Source of the DNA: Egaibacter sp046050465
Lineage (GTDB): Bacteria > Pseudomonadota > Gammaproteobacteria > Burkholderiales > Burkholderiaceae_C
Length of the DNA: 64,000 bases
Assembly (NCBI GenBank): GCA_046050465.1
Contig: JBJOPS010000007.1
Location: forward strand, 1 to 64,000
Direction of reading: 5' to 3'
This document shows positions 51,924 to 59,935 of this stretch, piece by piece. The stretch's first letter is position 1. The number at the start of each line of letters is the position of its first letter. Under the pieces are notes generated by a model. The model did not search any database, had not been told where the DNA came from, and worked only from the letters and a program-made list of their open reading frames with translations. The position numbers and the translations under genes are program-made.

Positions 51924-53735
51924 TCAAAACGCATCCAGCGCCATGGCGGTCACACTATCGGCGCCGTCCATAATGCTGTCTCGAATGCCGGGGGCCTTGC
52001 TGAGCAGATGGTCGGCGTAGAAGCGTGCGGTGATGATTTTGGCTTTCATGAAGCCGGCATCCACACCGGCCTTGAGTTCGTCCTGCGCCACCAGCAGCGC
52101 ACGCGCCAGTTGCCAGCCCGCCATCAGGTTGCCAGCCAGCATGAGGTAGGGCACACTGCCTGCAAACACGGCGTTGGGCGAGGCTTTGGTCGCACCCGCA
52201 GGGGGCTTCATGCCATCGGCGACAAAGTTCACCACGTCCATAAAGGCTTCGCGTGCGGCCTTCAGGCGTTTGGCAACAGCCAGCGCATCGGCGCTGCCAT
52301 CCTTCAACAGTTCGGCTTCGGTGGCTTCAATCTGCACGGCAATCGCCTTGGGGGTCTGACCACCATCACGCGCGGTTTTGCGGCCTACCAGGTCGTTCGC
52401 CTGGATGGCGGTGGTGCCCTCATAAATGGTCAAAATCTTGGCATCACGGTAGTACTGCGCGGCACCGGTTTCTTCGATGAAGCCCATGCCACCGTGCACC
52501 TGCACGCCCAGCGAAGTCACTTCCAGACTCATCTCGGTGCTGTAGCCCTTGACCAGCGGGACCATGTATTCGTAGAAGGCGGCGTTTTGTTTGCGCACAT
52601 CCGCATTGGGGTGGTGATGCGCTGCGTCATAAGCGGCGGCGGCGACCGACGACATGGCTCGGCAGCCTTCGGTGTAGGCACGCATGGTCATGAGCATGCG
52701 GCGCACGTCGGGGTGGTGAATGATGGGCGCACTGACTGACATGGAGCCATCCACAGGGCGGCTTTGCACACGGTCGCGCGCAAATTGGGCCGCCTTCTGG
52801 TAGGCACGCTCGGCAACGGCAATGCCCTGCATGCCCACAGCGTAGCGAGCCGCGTTCATCATGATGAACATGTACTCCAGGCCGCGATTTTCCTGGCCCA
52901 CGAGGTAGCCCACCGCACCACCGTGGTCACCGTATTGCAGCACCGCCGTGGGCGAGGCCTTGATGCCCATCTTGTGCTCGATGCTCACGCAATGCACGTC
53001 GTTGCGCGCACCCAGGGAGCCATCCTTGTTCACCATGAATTTCGGGCAAACAAACAGGCTGATGCCTTTCACGCCCTCAGGCGCACCCACCGCGCGGGCC
53101 AGCACCAGATGGACGATGTTCTCGGCCATGTCGTGCTCACCGTAGGTGATGAAAATCTTGGTGCCAAAGACCTTGTAGGTGCCATCGGGCTGGGGTTCGG
53201 CACGGCTGCGCACCATGGCCAGGTCAGAGCCCGCTTGTGGCTCGGTCAGGTTCATGGTGCCGGTCCATTTACCGCTGACCAGGTTTTCAAGATAGGTGGC
53301 CTTAAGCTCGTCTGAGCCCGCGGTGAGCAGGGCTTCAATCGCGCCATCAGACAGCAGCGGACACAGCGCAAAACTCATGTTGGCGCTGTTGACCATTTCG
53401 ATGCAGGCTGCACCAATGGTCTTGGGCAGGCCCTGGCCACCAAAGTCGGCCGGGTGTTGCAAGCCCTGCCAGCCGCCTTCAGCAAACTGTTTAAAGGCTT
53501 CCTTGAAGCCGGGTGTGGTCGTCACCTTGCCATCGTGAAACGACGATGGGTACTTGTCACCTTCCCAATTGAGTGGGCTCAACACGCCCTCATTGAATTT
53601 GGCGGCTTCTTCAAGAACCGCTTGTGCCGTCTCAAAGCCCGCGTCTTCAAAGCCGGGCATTTGCGCGATGGTGTCAATCTGCGCCAGATGGCGGATGTTG
53701 AACAACATGTCTTTAACGGGGGCAACGTAACTCAT
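51924..53735 (-). CDS. Acyl-CoA dehydrogenase (large, about 600 residues)
   Basis: FAD enzyme introducing the trans-2 double bond of acyl-CoA, 603 aa. N-terminal helical, central beta and C-terminal helical domains are complete, plus a C-terminal extension (about 470-600) found in large family members such as DmdC- or FadE-like enzymes. Key points: TEPQAGSDLAMVRSRAE, the IFITYGEHD loop, and the probable catalytic Glu439 in IYEGTTAIQANDLVGRK. The ATG at 53735 follows CTGGAGACACAA. Together with etfB-etfA upstream on the same strand it forms an electron-transfer unit; chain-length preference cannot be told. Confidence 0.92.
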   Translation of the reverse strand: MSYVAPVKDMLFNIRHLAQIDTIAQMPGFEDAGFETAQAVLEEAAKFNEGVLSPLNWEGDKYPSSFHDGKVTTTPGFKEAFKQFAEGGWQGLQHPADFGGQGLPKTIGAACIEMVNSANMSFALCPLLSDGAIEALLTAGSDELKATYLENLVSGKWTGTMNLTEPQAGSDLAMVRSRAEPQPDGTYKVFGTKIFITYGEHDMAENIVHLVLARAVGAPEGVKGISLFVCPKFMVNKDGSLGARNDVHCVSIEHKMGIKASPTAVLQYGDHGGAVGYLVGQENRGLEYMFIMMNAARYAVGMQGIAVAERAYQKAAQFARDRVQSRPVDGSMSVSAPIIHHPDVRRMLMTMRAYTEGCRAMSSVAAAAYDAAHHHPNADVRKQNAAFYEYMVPLVKGYSTEMSLEVTSLGVQVHGGMGFIEETGAAQYYRDAKILTIYEGTTAIQANDLVGRKTARDGGQTPKAIAVQIEATEAELLKDGSADALAVAKRLKAAREAFMDVVNFVADGMKPPAGATKASPNAVFAGSVPYLMLAGNLMAGWQLARALLVAQDELKAGVDAGFMKAKIITARFYADHLLSKAPGIRDSIMDGADSVTAMALDAF

Positions 53736-53829
53736 TTGTGTCTCCAGATACAAAAATGCCGTTCACCCTGAACCATGTCAAAGGGGAACGGCATGGACTC
53801 AGGCCAGGCTCAGTGTGAACTGCGTGGCA

Positions 53830-54762
53830 TCAAAGCGCGGCCACCAACTCCGGTACCGCCGTGAACAGATCGGCTTCCAGACCGTAATCGGCCACGCTGA
53901 AGATCGGCGCTTCGGGGTCCTTGTTGATCGCCACGATCACTTTGGAATCCTTCATGCCAGCCAGGTGCTGGATGGCACCGCTGATACCGCAAGCCACATA
54001 CAACTGCGGCGCGACGATCTTGCCGGTCTGGCCCACCTGCCAGTCATTGGGCGCATAACCGGCATCCACAGCGGCACGCGATGCACCCATGGCAGCACCG
54101 AGTTTGTCGGCCAGAGGCGTGATGACTTCGGTGAATTTTTCGCTGGAACCCAAAGCACGACCACCACTGACGATGATCTTGGCTGCGGTCAGCTCTGGAC
54201 GATCGTTCCTGGCGATTTCGCTGCCCATGAAGGTTGCTTTCGGGCTGGCCGCAACGGCGCTCAGCGTTTCTACCGATGCGCCGCCGCCACTGGCTGATGC
54301 GGGATCGAATCCGGTCGTGCGAACGGTCACCACCTTGGTGGCATCCAGGCTTTGCACGGTGGCAATGGCGTTACCCGCGTAAATCGGACGCTCAAAGGTG
54401 TCTGGGCTGTCAACCTGGGTGATGTCGGAAATTTGTCCCACGTCGAGTTTGGCAGCGACACGTGGCGCAATGTTCTTGCCGGATGCCGTGGCCGCAAACA
54501 GGATATGGGTATAACCTGAAGCAATGGCCAGAATCTGTGCGGCCATGTTTTCTGCCAGTCCGTGCGCAAAGCCTGCGTCCTCGGCGTGCAGCACTTTGGC
54601 GACGCCCGCGATCTGCGCCGCAGCGGCTGCAGCGGCACCTGCGTTTGACCCGGCGATCAGCACATGCACATCACCGCCGCATTGGGCAGCAGCAGTCACC
54701 ACGTTCAGCGTGGCGGGCTTGATGGAGGAATTGTCGTGTTCCGCAATAACGAGTGCAGTCAT
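53830..54762 (-). CDS. etfA: Electron transfer flavoprotein, alpha subunit
   Basis: FAD-carrying subunit passing electrons from acyl-CoA dehydrogenases to ETF:quinone oxidoreductase, 310 aa. The N-terminal adenine-nucleotide-like domain ends near residue 190. The C-terminal FAD domain shows IIVSGGRALGSSEKF, VGQTGKIVAPQLYVACGISGAIQHLAGM and VAINKDPEAPIFSVADYG. It starts nine bases after etfB and is followed by the acyl-CoA dehydrogenase. Confidence 0.97.
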   Translation of the reverse strand: MTALVIAEHDNSSIKPATLNVVTAAAQCGGDVHVLIAGSNAGAAAAAAAQIAGVAKVLHAEDAGFAHGLAENMAAQILAIASGYTHILFAATASGKNIAPRVAAKLDVGQISDITQVDSPDTFERPIYAGNAIATVQSLDATKVVTVRTTGFDPASASGGGASVETLSAVAASPKATFMGSEIARNDRPELTAAKIIVSGGRALGSSEKFTEVITPLADKLGAAMGASRAAVDAGYAPNDWQVGQTGKIVAPQLYVACGISGAIQHLAGMKDSKVIVAINKDPEAPIFSVADYGLEADLFTAVPELVAAL

Positions 54763-54771
54763 GGTGTCGTC

Positions 54772-55521
54772 CTAGATTACTTTGGCTTCGTTCTTCAGTT
54801 TGATAACCAGCGTGGCCACGTCAGGCACCTTGATGCCGGCGCTGCGCTGGGGCGGCTCTTTCACGCTCAATGTCTTGATATGCGGAGCCACGTCAACACC
54901 CAGATCTGAGGGCTTGACAATGTCCATCTGCTTTTTCTTGGCCTTCATGATGTTGGGCAACGTCACATAACGCGGCTCGTTCAGGCGCAAGTCCGTGGTA
55001 ACCACGGCGGGCAGAGTCAGGGAAATGATTTCCGAACCACCATCGACTTCACGCGTGACGCTGGCCTTGCCATCCACCACGTCAACCTTGCTGGCGAAGG
55101 TGGCTTGCGGCATGTCGCACAGTGCGGCGAGCATCTGGCCAGTCTGGTTGCAGTCGTCGTCAATCGCCTGCTTGCCCAGAATGATCAGGCCGGGCTGCTC
55201 TTTTTCGACCAGCGCCTTGAGCAGCTTGGCAACAGCCAGCGGCTGCAACTCTTCGGTGGTTTCCACCAGAATGGCGCGGTCGGCACCAATCGCCATGGCG
55301 GTGCGCAGGGTTTCCTGGCACTGCGTGACACCGCAGGACACCGTGATGACTTCGGTCGCCACGCCCTTTTCCTTCAGGCGAACGGCTTCTTCAATGGCAA
55401 TCTCGTCAAACGGGTTCATGCTCATCTTGACGTTGGCGATGTCCACGCCGCTGCCGTCAGACTTGACGCGCACCTTGACGTTGTAATCCACCACGCGTTT
55501 AACGGGTACCAAGACCTTCAT
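54772..55521 (-). CDS. etfB: Electron transfer flavoprotein, beta subunit
   Basis: AMP-binding subunit of ETF, 249 aa. The N-terminus MKVLVPVKRVVDYNVKVRVK, MNPFDEIAIEEAVRLKE, the GADRAILVE strand and the AVVTTDLRLNEPRYVTLPNIMKAKKK loop are all typical. First gene of etfB-etfA-acyl-CoA dehydrogenase, so a promoter is expected in the 146-bp gap before 55668, where I see no obvious box. Confidence 0.97.
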   Translation of the reverse strand: MKVLVPVKRVVDYNVKVRVKSDGSGVDIANVKMSMNPFDEIAIEEAVRLKEKGVATEVITVSCGVTQCQETLRTAMAIGADRAILVETTEELQPLAVAKLLKALVEKEQPGLIILGKQAIDDDCNQTGQMLAALCDMPQATFASKVDVVDGKASVTREVDGGSEIISLTLPAVVTTDLRLNEPRYVTLPNIMKAKKKQMDIVKPSDLGVDVAPHIKTLSVKEPPQRSAGIKVPDVATLVIKLKNEAKVI

Positions 55522-55667
55522 TGTTCAGGCTCCATTGAATGGTTCATCTGTCACAGGATAAAGTCGTTCAATTTTATGCGGCATCCTCAGGTGCAAAATT
55601 CGCTTGGACGACTATGCAACAAGTTGGATTGACAGTGTTAAACACAAAAAGAACGGTCGTGCTTTTA

Positions 55668-56957
55668 TTATACGAAGTCATTCCAGGAGGTTGCTGCAAT
55701 CATCGGTTGCGTGGGTCGCTGGGGCGGGGGGATACGGACGCCATGACTGCGCAATGCCTTGAGGATGGAGTGGTTCACCAGTGAGCGTAAATTTAGCTGC
55801 CCGTTTTCCGGGTCTGCAATCCAATAGCCCAAGGTGAACTCCAGACCATCCGTACCGAAAGCGGAGAACGCCGCGTTGGGCGCTGGTTCACGCAACACCC
55901 GGTCATGCTGCAGCGCTGCTGATTCGAGCAAACGGGTGACCAGTTCAACGTCGCTGTCATAAGACACCACCACAACGCAAGACTGCCACAGATGCCGGTC
56001 CATCAGGGACAGGTTCTCAACCCGCTGCGTGATGAACATCTCGTTGGGCACGATGGATTCGCGACCCGTGAGTGAGCGGATCACGGTGTATCGGGCATTG
56101 ATGTCGGTGATCTGGCCCTCAAAGTTGTCCACTTTCACATTGTCACCAATGCGAACGCTGCGCTCGGCCAGAATCACAAAACCACTGACGTAGTTGGCGG
56201 CCAGTTTTTGCAGGCCAAAGCCGATGCCCACACCAATAGCGCCCCCCAACACAGACAGCGCAGTCAGATCGATTCCCACTGCTGAAAGAGCCAGCAACAA
56301 ACCAACGAACATCAGCAAGGCACGCGTAGCGTTGCTAACGGCCTTGCGAAGCGACAGTTGCCCACCGGTCGCCGTTCGCAACAGCCGCGACTCGATGCCT
56401 GCAGAAATCCATAGTGTGATGATCAGTACGGCACCTGCCGTCAGCGCACCCTCGATGATGTTGCGCACCGAGAGCATTGAACCGCCCACCTTCCACTGGA
56501 TTTGATCCAGCTCCTCCAGCAAAATGGGCAGCAACCCGCTGACCCACAATACCATCGCCAGCCACGCCAGCCAGGAAATCGTGCGCTCCAGCATCCGCAC
56601 GACCGGAGCCTCCCGGAACGCCACCTGAAGCACTTTGACGCCCACGCGGATCACCACCAGTGACACCAATACCGGAATGGCTATCTTGAAAACCACCAGC
56701 GGCACCCAACGCACCAGAGCAGCCTTCGCTCCATAAGCCAGACACAGCAACAACAGGGGAAACATCACGCCATCGATGATCTTGCGGCCAAACCAGATGG
56801 ATGTTGGATTGGTTAAATTGAGGGCTCGACGGGTAATCCAGACCCCGCACCAGGCCATCCCCACACATGCCAGCAGAACAGTCAGCTCAGTCAAGGTGGT
56901 TGGACGGCCCAGCGCCGTCAGCCACTCGCCAAAATCTTCGATAGGAGGCGCGGTCAT
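55668..56957 (-). CDS. Small-conductance mechanosensitive channel (MscS family)
   Basis: Mechanosensitive channel of 429 aa with four or five N-terminal membrane segments. The pore helix and beta domain then follow: LTALSVLGGAIGVGIGFGLQKLAANYVSGFVILAERSVRIGDNVKV, the classical MscS signature (about 240-285). The glycine/alanine-rich packed helix precedes QKLAANYVSG. The soluble C-terminal vestibule is complete, ending PPPQRPTQPM. Not the minimal MscS of 286 aa, but a longer paralogue with extra helices. It starts 15 bases before the end of the histone-deacetylase-like gene. Confidence 0.93.
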   Translation of the reverse strand: MTAPPIEDFGEWLTALGRPTTLTELTVLLACVGMAWCGVWITRRALNLTNPTSIWFGRKIIDGVMFPLLLLCLAYGAKAALVRWVPLVVFKIAIPVLVSLVVIRVGVKVLQVAFREAPVVRMLERTISWLAWLAMVLWVSGLLPILLEELDQIQWKVGGSMLSVRNIIEGALTAGAVLIITLWISAGIESRLLRTATGGQLSLRKAVSNATRALLMFVGLLLALSAVGIDLTALSVLGGAIGVGIGFGLQKLAANYVSGFVILAERSVRIGDNVKVDNFEGQITDINARYTVIRSLTGRESIVPNEMFITQRVENLSLMDRHLWQSCVVVVSYDSDVELVTRLLESAALQHDRVLREPAPNAAFSAFGTDGLEFTLGYWIADPENGQLNLRSLVNHSILKALRSHGVRIPPPQRPTQPMIAATSWNDFV

Positions 56958-56972
56958 GCGATCAACCCGTCG

Positions 56973-57926
56973 TTAAACATCAGCCAGAACCCGGACATGC
57001 GCCTCCACGCTTCGCCCGAGTGCGCTCAGGTTGTATCCGCCTTCCAGGCAAGAAACGATCCGCTTCTTTGCGTGGCGTGCGGCTACGTCTTTCAGACGCT
57101 GGGTGATCCAGGCGTAATCCTGCTCCACCAGGCCCATCTGGCCCAGGTCATCCTCACGATGCGCATCAAACCCGGCGCTGATGAAGATCATCTCCGGCCG
57201 GTGCGCTTCCAGTCGTGGCAACCAATGGGTATTGATCAATTCGCGCACGGTCTCGCCCTTTGTATAGGCTGGAACGGGCAAATTGACCAGGTTACTGGCG
57301 TCTGAGCGGGAGCCACCGGTAGGATAAAACGGGTGTTGGAAGAAGCTCACCATCAGGATGCGCTCGTCACCCGCCACAATGTCTTCCGTGCCGTTGCCGT
57401 GATGCACATCAAAATCAACGATGGCGACCCGCTGCAGGCCATGGTGTTCGAGCGCATATTTGGCGGCAATGGCTACATTATTGAAAATGCAAAAGCCCAT
57501 TGCATGGTCGCGGCAGGCGTGATGTCCCGGCGGTCGCACCGCGCAGAAGGCGTTTTCCAGCTCCCCCGCCATCACGGCATCGGTTGCAGCCAGCGCGGCA
57601 CCGGATGCGCGCAGCAAGGCATCCCAACTGCTGGCGTTCAATGCGGTATCCGGGTCCACGTAAACATGGCTGGGGCCACCGGCCTGCATGTCTTCCTGCA
57701 GGCTGTCGCTCATGCCGCGAATCGCATAAACATGGTTGCGGGTATGGGCCAGTTCAATGTCCGTCAGGGGAGCCAGGGGCGCCTCCCGACGGTCCAGTAC
57801 ATCGCCAACGCCGCTGATCAGCAGGCGGTCTTCAATGGCGTCCAGCCGCTCAGGGCATTCCGGGTGGCCCCGGCCCATTTCGTGCTTTCGGCAGTCTGGG
57901 TGGGTAAAGTATCCGGTCTTGTTCAC
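56973..57926 (-). CDS. Histone deacetylase/acetylpolyamine amidohydrolase family protein
   Basis: Zinc-dependent deacetylase fold, 317 aa. Catalytic features are intact: RPPGHHA (His pair), VDFDVHHGNGT (metal Asp and His) and SAGFDAHRED (second metal Asp), with GGYNLSALG at the end. Bacterial members act on acetylpolyamines or other small N-acetyl compounds. The longest frame begins at GTG 57965, three bases from the opposite moxR start; GTG 57926 is preferred because AGAGG precedes it by eight bases and the family start (NKTGYFTHPDC) follows. It is transcribed divergently from moxR. Confidence 0.88.
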   Translation of the reverse strand: MNKTGYFTHPDCRKHEMGRGHPECPERLDAIEDRLLISGVGDVLDRREAPLAPLTDIELAHTRNHVYAIRGMSDSLQEDMQAGGPSHVYVDPDTALNASSWDALLRASGAALAATDAVMAGELENAFCAVRPPGHHACRDHAMGFCIFNNVAIAAKYALEHHGLQRVAIVDFDVHHGNGTEDIVAGDERILMVSFFQHPFYPTGGSRSDASNLVNLPVPAYTKGETVRELINTHWLPRLEAHRPEMIFISAGFDAHREDDLGQMGLVEQDYAWITQRLKDVAARHAKKRIVSCLEGGYNLSALGRSVEAHVRVLADV

Positions 57927-57968
57927 ACGCTTAGCCTCTGTCTCCAGGTTTTCGGGTAACGTCACGCC

Positions 57969-58889
57969 ATGAACTCACAACAAAAGCTCACCGCAATACT
58001 CGATCAGCTTAACACGGTCATTGTGGGCAAATCAGCCCAGATTCAGGACTGTGTGGCCTGCCTCCTCGCAGGTGGCCACCTGCTGATCGAAGACGTGCCG
58101 GGGGTCGGCAAGACCACGCTGGCCCATGCACTGGCGAAAACTTTCGGCCTGCAGTTTTCCCGGGTTCAATTCACCTCGGACCTGATGCCCAGCGATCTGT
58201 CCGGCGTGTCCATTTACGAGCGTGGCAAGGAAGCGTTTGTATTCCACCCCGGCCCCATATTTGCACAGGTGTTACTGGCCGACGAGATCAACCGGGCCAG
58301 CCCGAAAACCCAAAGCGCGTTGCTGGAAGCCATGGAGGAGAAACAGGTCACCGTGGAAGGCGAAACCCGCCCCCTGCCCTCACCCTTTTTCGTCATCGCC
58401 ACGCAGAATCCGCATGACCAGCTGGGCACTTATGCCTTGCCGGAGTCCCAACTGGACCGGTTTTTGATGCGTATTTCGCTGGGCTACCCGGATCGGCTGG
58501 CTGAGCGCGAGTTGCTGACAGGCTCTGACCGGCGCGACATGGTGCAAGCGATGCAGGGCCTGCTGACACCCGGCGAACTGCAGCATCTACAGCAAGCGGT
58601 GTTGAGCGTCCACGCCGCTGCACCACTGCTTAATTACGTGCAGGACCTGATCGCGGCCACACGCTCCGGCCAGTGGTTCTTGCAGGGTTTGAGTCCACGC
58701 GCTGGTATCGCGGTGATCCGCGCAGCCAAAGCCCAGGCGCTGCTGGGCGGGCGCGATTACGTAGCCCCGGACGATGTGCAAGCCATCCTGCCGCAAACCG
58801 TGGCGCACCGGCTCATTCCCGTGGGAGACGCAGGTCGCGGGGCGGTGGAGCAGGTTCACGCCATGGTTGAGGCTGTGCCGCTGCCCTAG
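57969..58889 (+). CDS. MoxR-family AAA+ ATPase
   Basis: AAA+ ATPase of the MoxR type, 306 aa, thought to act as a chaperone that loads cofactors or assembles membrane complexes. Walker A is GVGKTT (45-50) after LLIEDVP; Walker B is LLADEINRASPKTQSALLEAMEE, and FVIATQNPHDQLGTYALPESQLDRF is the sensor-1 region. The C-terminal lid ends GRGAVEQVHAMVEAVPLP. First gene of moxR-DUF58-transglutaminase-mltB, a widespread arrangement. The start lies next to the divergent deacetylase gene. Confidence 0.94.
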   Translation: MNSQQKLTAILDQLNTVIVGKSAQIQDCVACLLAGGHLLIEDVPGVGKTTLAHALAKTFGLQFSRVQFTSDLMPSDLSGVSIYERGKEAFVFHPGPIFAQVLLADEINRASPKTQSALLEAMEEKQVTVEGETRPLPSPFFVIATQNPHDQLGTYALPESQLDRFLMRISLGYPDRLAERELLTGSDRRDMVQAMQGLLTPGELQHLQQAVLSVHAAAPLLNYVQDLIAATRSGQWFLQGLSPRAGIAVIRAAKAQALLGGRDYVAPDDVQAILPQTVAHRLIPVGDAGRGAVEQVHAMVEAVPLP

Positions 58890-58891
58890 TC

Positions 58892-59935
58892 ATGGCTCCC
58901 CCCCGAAGCGCCTCCGGCGCCTCCCCCCCAGGTGGGCGCTCCCAGTGGCCCGGCGAAGCCGGTTCCACGGGCGCCCGCGTATGGAATCCCGTAACGCTGG
59001 TGCAGTTACGATTTCGCCGGTGGTGGCAAGCCCGCCTGCCGTTGCGCGACACCACCACGCTGACCCAGCGCAACGTCTATATTTTGCCCACCCGGCCCGG
59101 TTTCATGCTGGGCGCCACACTGGCCGTGTTGCTGATTTCGTCCATCAACTACCAGTTGAATCTGGGCTATCTGCTCACCTTTTTGCTGGCGGGCAGCGCC
59201 GTCGTTGGCATGCATGTCTGCCACGGCACATTGCGTGGAATTACTATGAATTTAATAGCGCCTGATGAATGTTTCACGGGGGCTAATGCCACAATTGGCA
59301 TCCAGATTCACAGTAATCGGCGCAGCATAAGGTATGGCATAGGCTTGAGTGTGCTGGAGTCTGGCCACTGGGTCTGGACCGATGTGCCCGCACAAGGCAG
59401 CGCCACGGTTCACGTTGCATTCAAACCGGAGCGACGAGGTCAGCCCATGGTGCCAACACTCACCGCCGAGACCCGTTTCCCACTGGGCACCTTCCGCGTG
59501 TGGACCGTGTGGCGGCCAGCGGCCAGGGTATGGGTGTATCCCGCGCCAGAAGCCTTTGCGCCGCCGTTGCCGCCTGGCGAACCTCGCGCCGGTGGCGCTG
59601 CCAGTGCACAGCGTCAATCCAGTGGAGAATTTGAAGGCGTGCGGGCCTACCAGCGGGGAGATCCGCTCAAGCTGGTCGTCTGGAAAAAAGCGGCCAAGGC
59701 GGATGAACTGGTGAGCCGCGATACACAACATGCCCAGAGACTGGAGCTGTGGCTGGACCACGGTCATACCGGCACGTCCATACCCGAATTGAAGCTGTCC
59801 CGGCTTTGTGCCTGGGTGCTGCAGGCGGAAAAGACGGGGCTGGACTACGGGCTGCGGTTGCCGGCACAGGAAATCAGGCCCTCACATGGCGAAGCGCACA
59901 AACGGCAATGCCTGGAAGCACTGGCGCTGGCATGA
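58892..59935 (+). CDS. DUF58 family protein (MoxR-associated membrane protein)
   Basis: A 347-aa DUF58 protein, usually found with MoxR and thought to work with it. Two hydrophobic segments lie near 70-105, and a characteristic GEFEGVRAYQRGDPLKLVVWKKAAKADELVSRD block lies near 250-285. The predicted start ATG 58892 and about the first 28 residues (Ala/Pro/Gly/Ser-rich) are made of a GC-rich repeat block, while homologues begin close to the RFRRWWQARLP segment; GTG 59000 is an alternative start. Residues 117-133 come from a 51-bp palindromic element. Confidence 0.85.
   Translation: MAPPRSASGASPPGGRSQWPGEAGSTGARVWNPVTLVQLRFRRWWQARLPLRDTTTLTQRNVYILPTRPGFMLGATLAVLLISSINYQLNLGYLLTFLLAGSAVVGMHVCHGTLRGITMNLIAPDECFTGANATIGIQIHSNRRSIRYGIGLSVLESGHWVWTDVPAQGSATVHVAFKPERRGQPMVPTLTAETRFPLGTFRVWTVWRPAARVWVYPAPEAFAPPLPPGEPRAGGAASAQRQSSGEFEGVRAYQRGDPLKLVVWKKAAKADELVSRDTQHAQRLELWLDHGHTGTSIPELKLSRLCAWVLQAEKTGLDYGLRLPAQEIRPSHGEAHKRQCLEALALA
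58893..58977 (+). repeat. GC-rich dispersed block at the start of the DUF58 gene (family C)
   Basis: CTCCCCCCCGAAGCGCCTC, GGCGCCTCCCCCCCAGG, and GGCCCGGCGAAGCCGGTTCC form stacked GC-rich arms. I recall such a unit at many places in Comamonadaceae genomes. It lies immediately after the moxR stop and extends into the next frame. Confidence 0.65.
59240..59290 (+). repeat. 51-bp palindromic element, copy 11 (inside the DUF58 gene, sense)
   Basis: Begins ATTACTATGAATTTAATAGC and ends CGGGGGCTAATGCC. It is translated in frame as ITMNLIAPDECFTGANA and is 51 bases long like the others. Confidence 0.82.
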
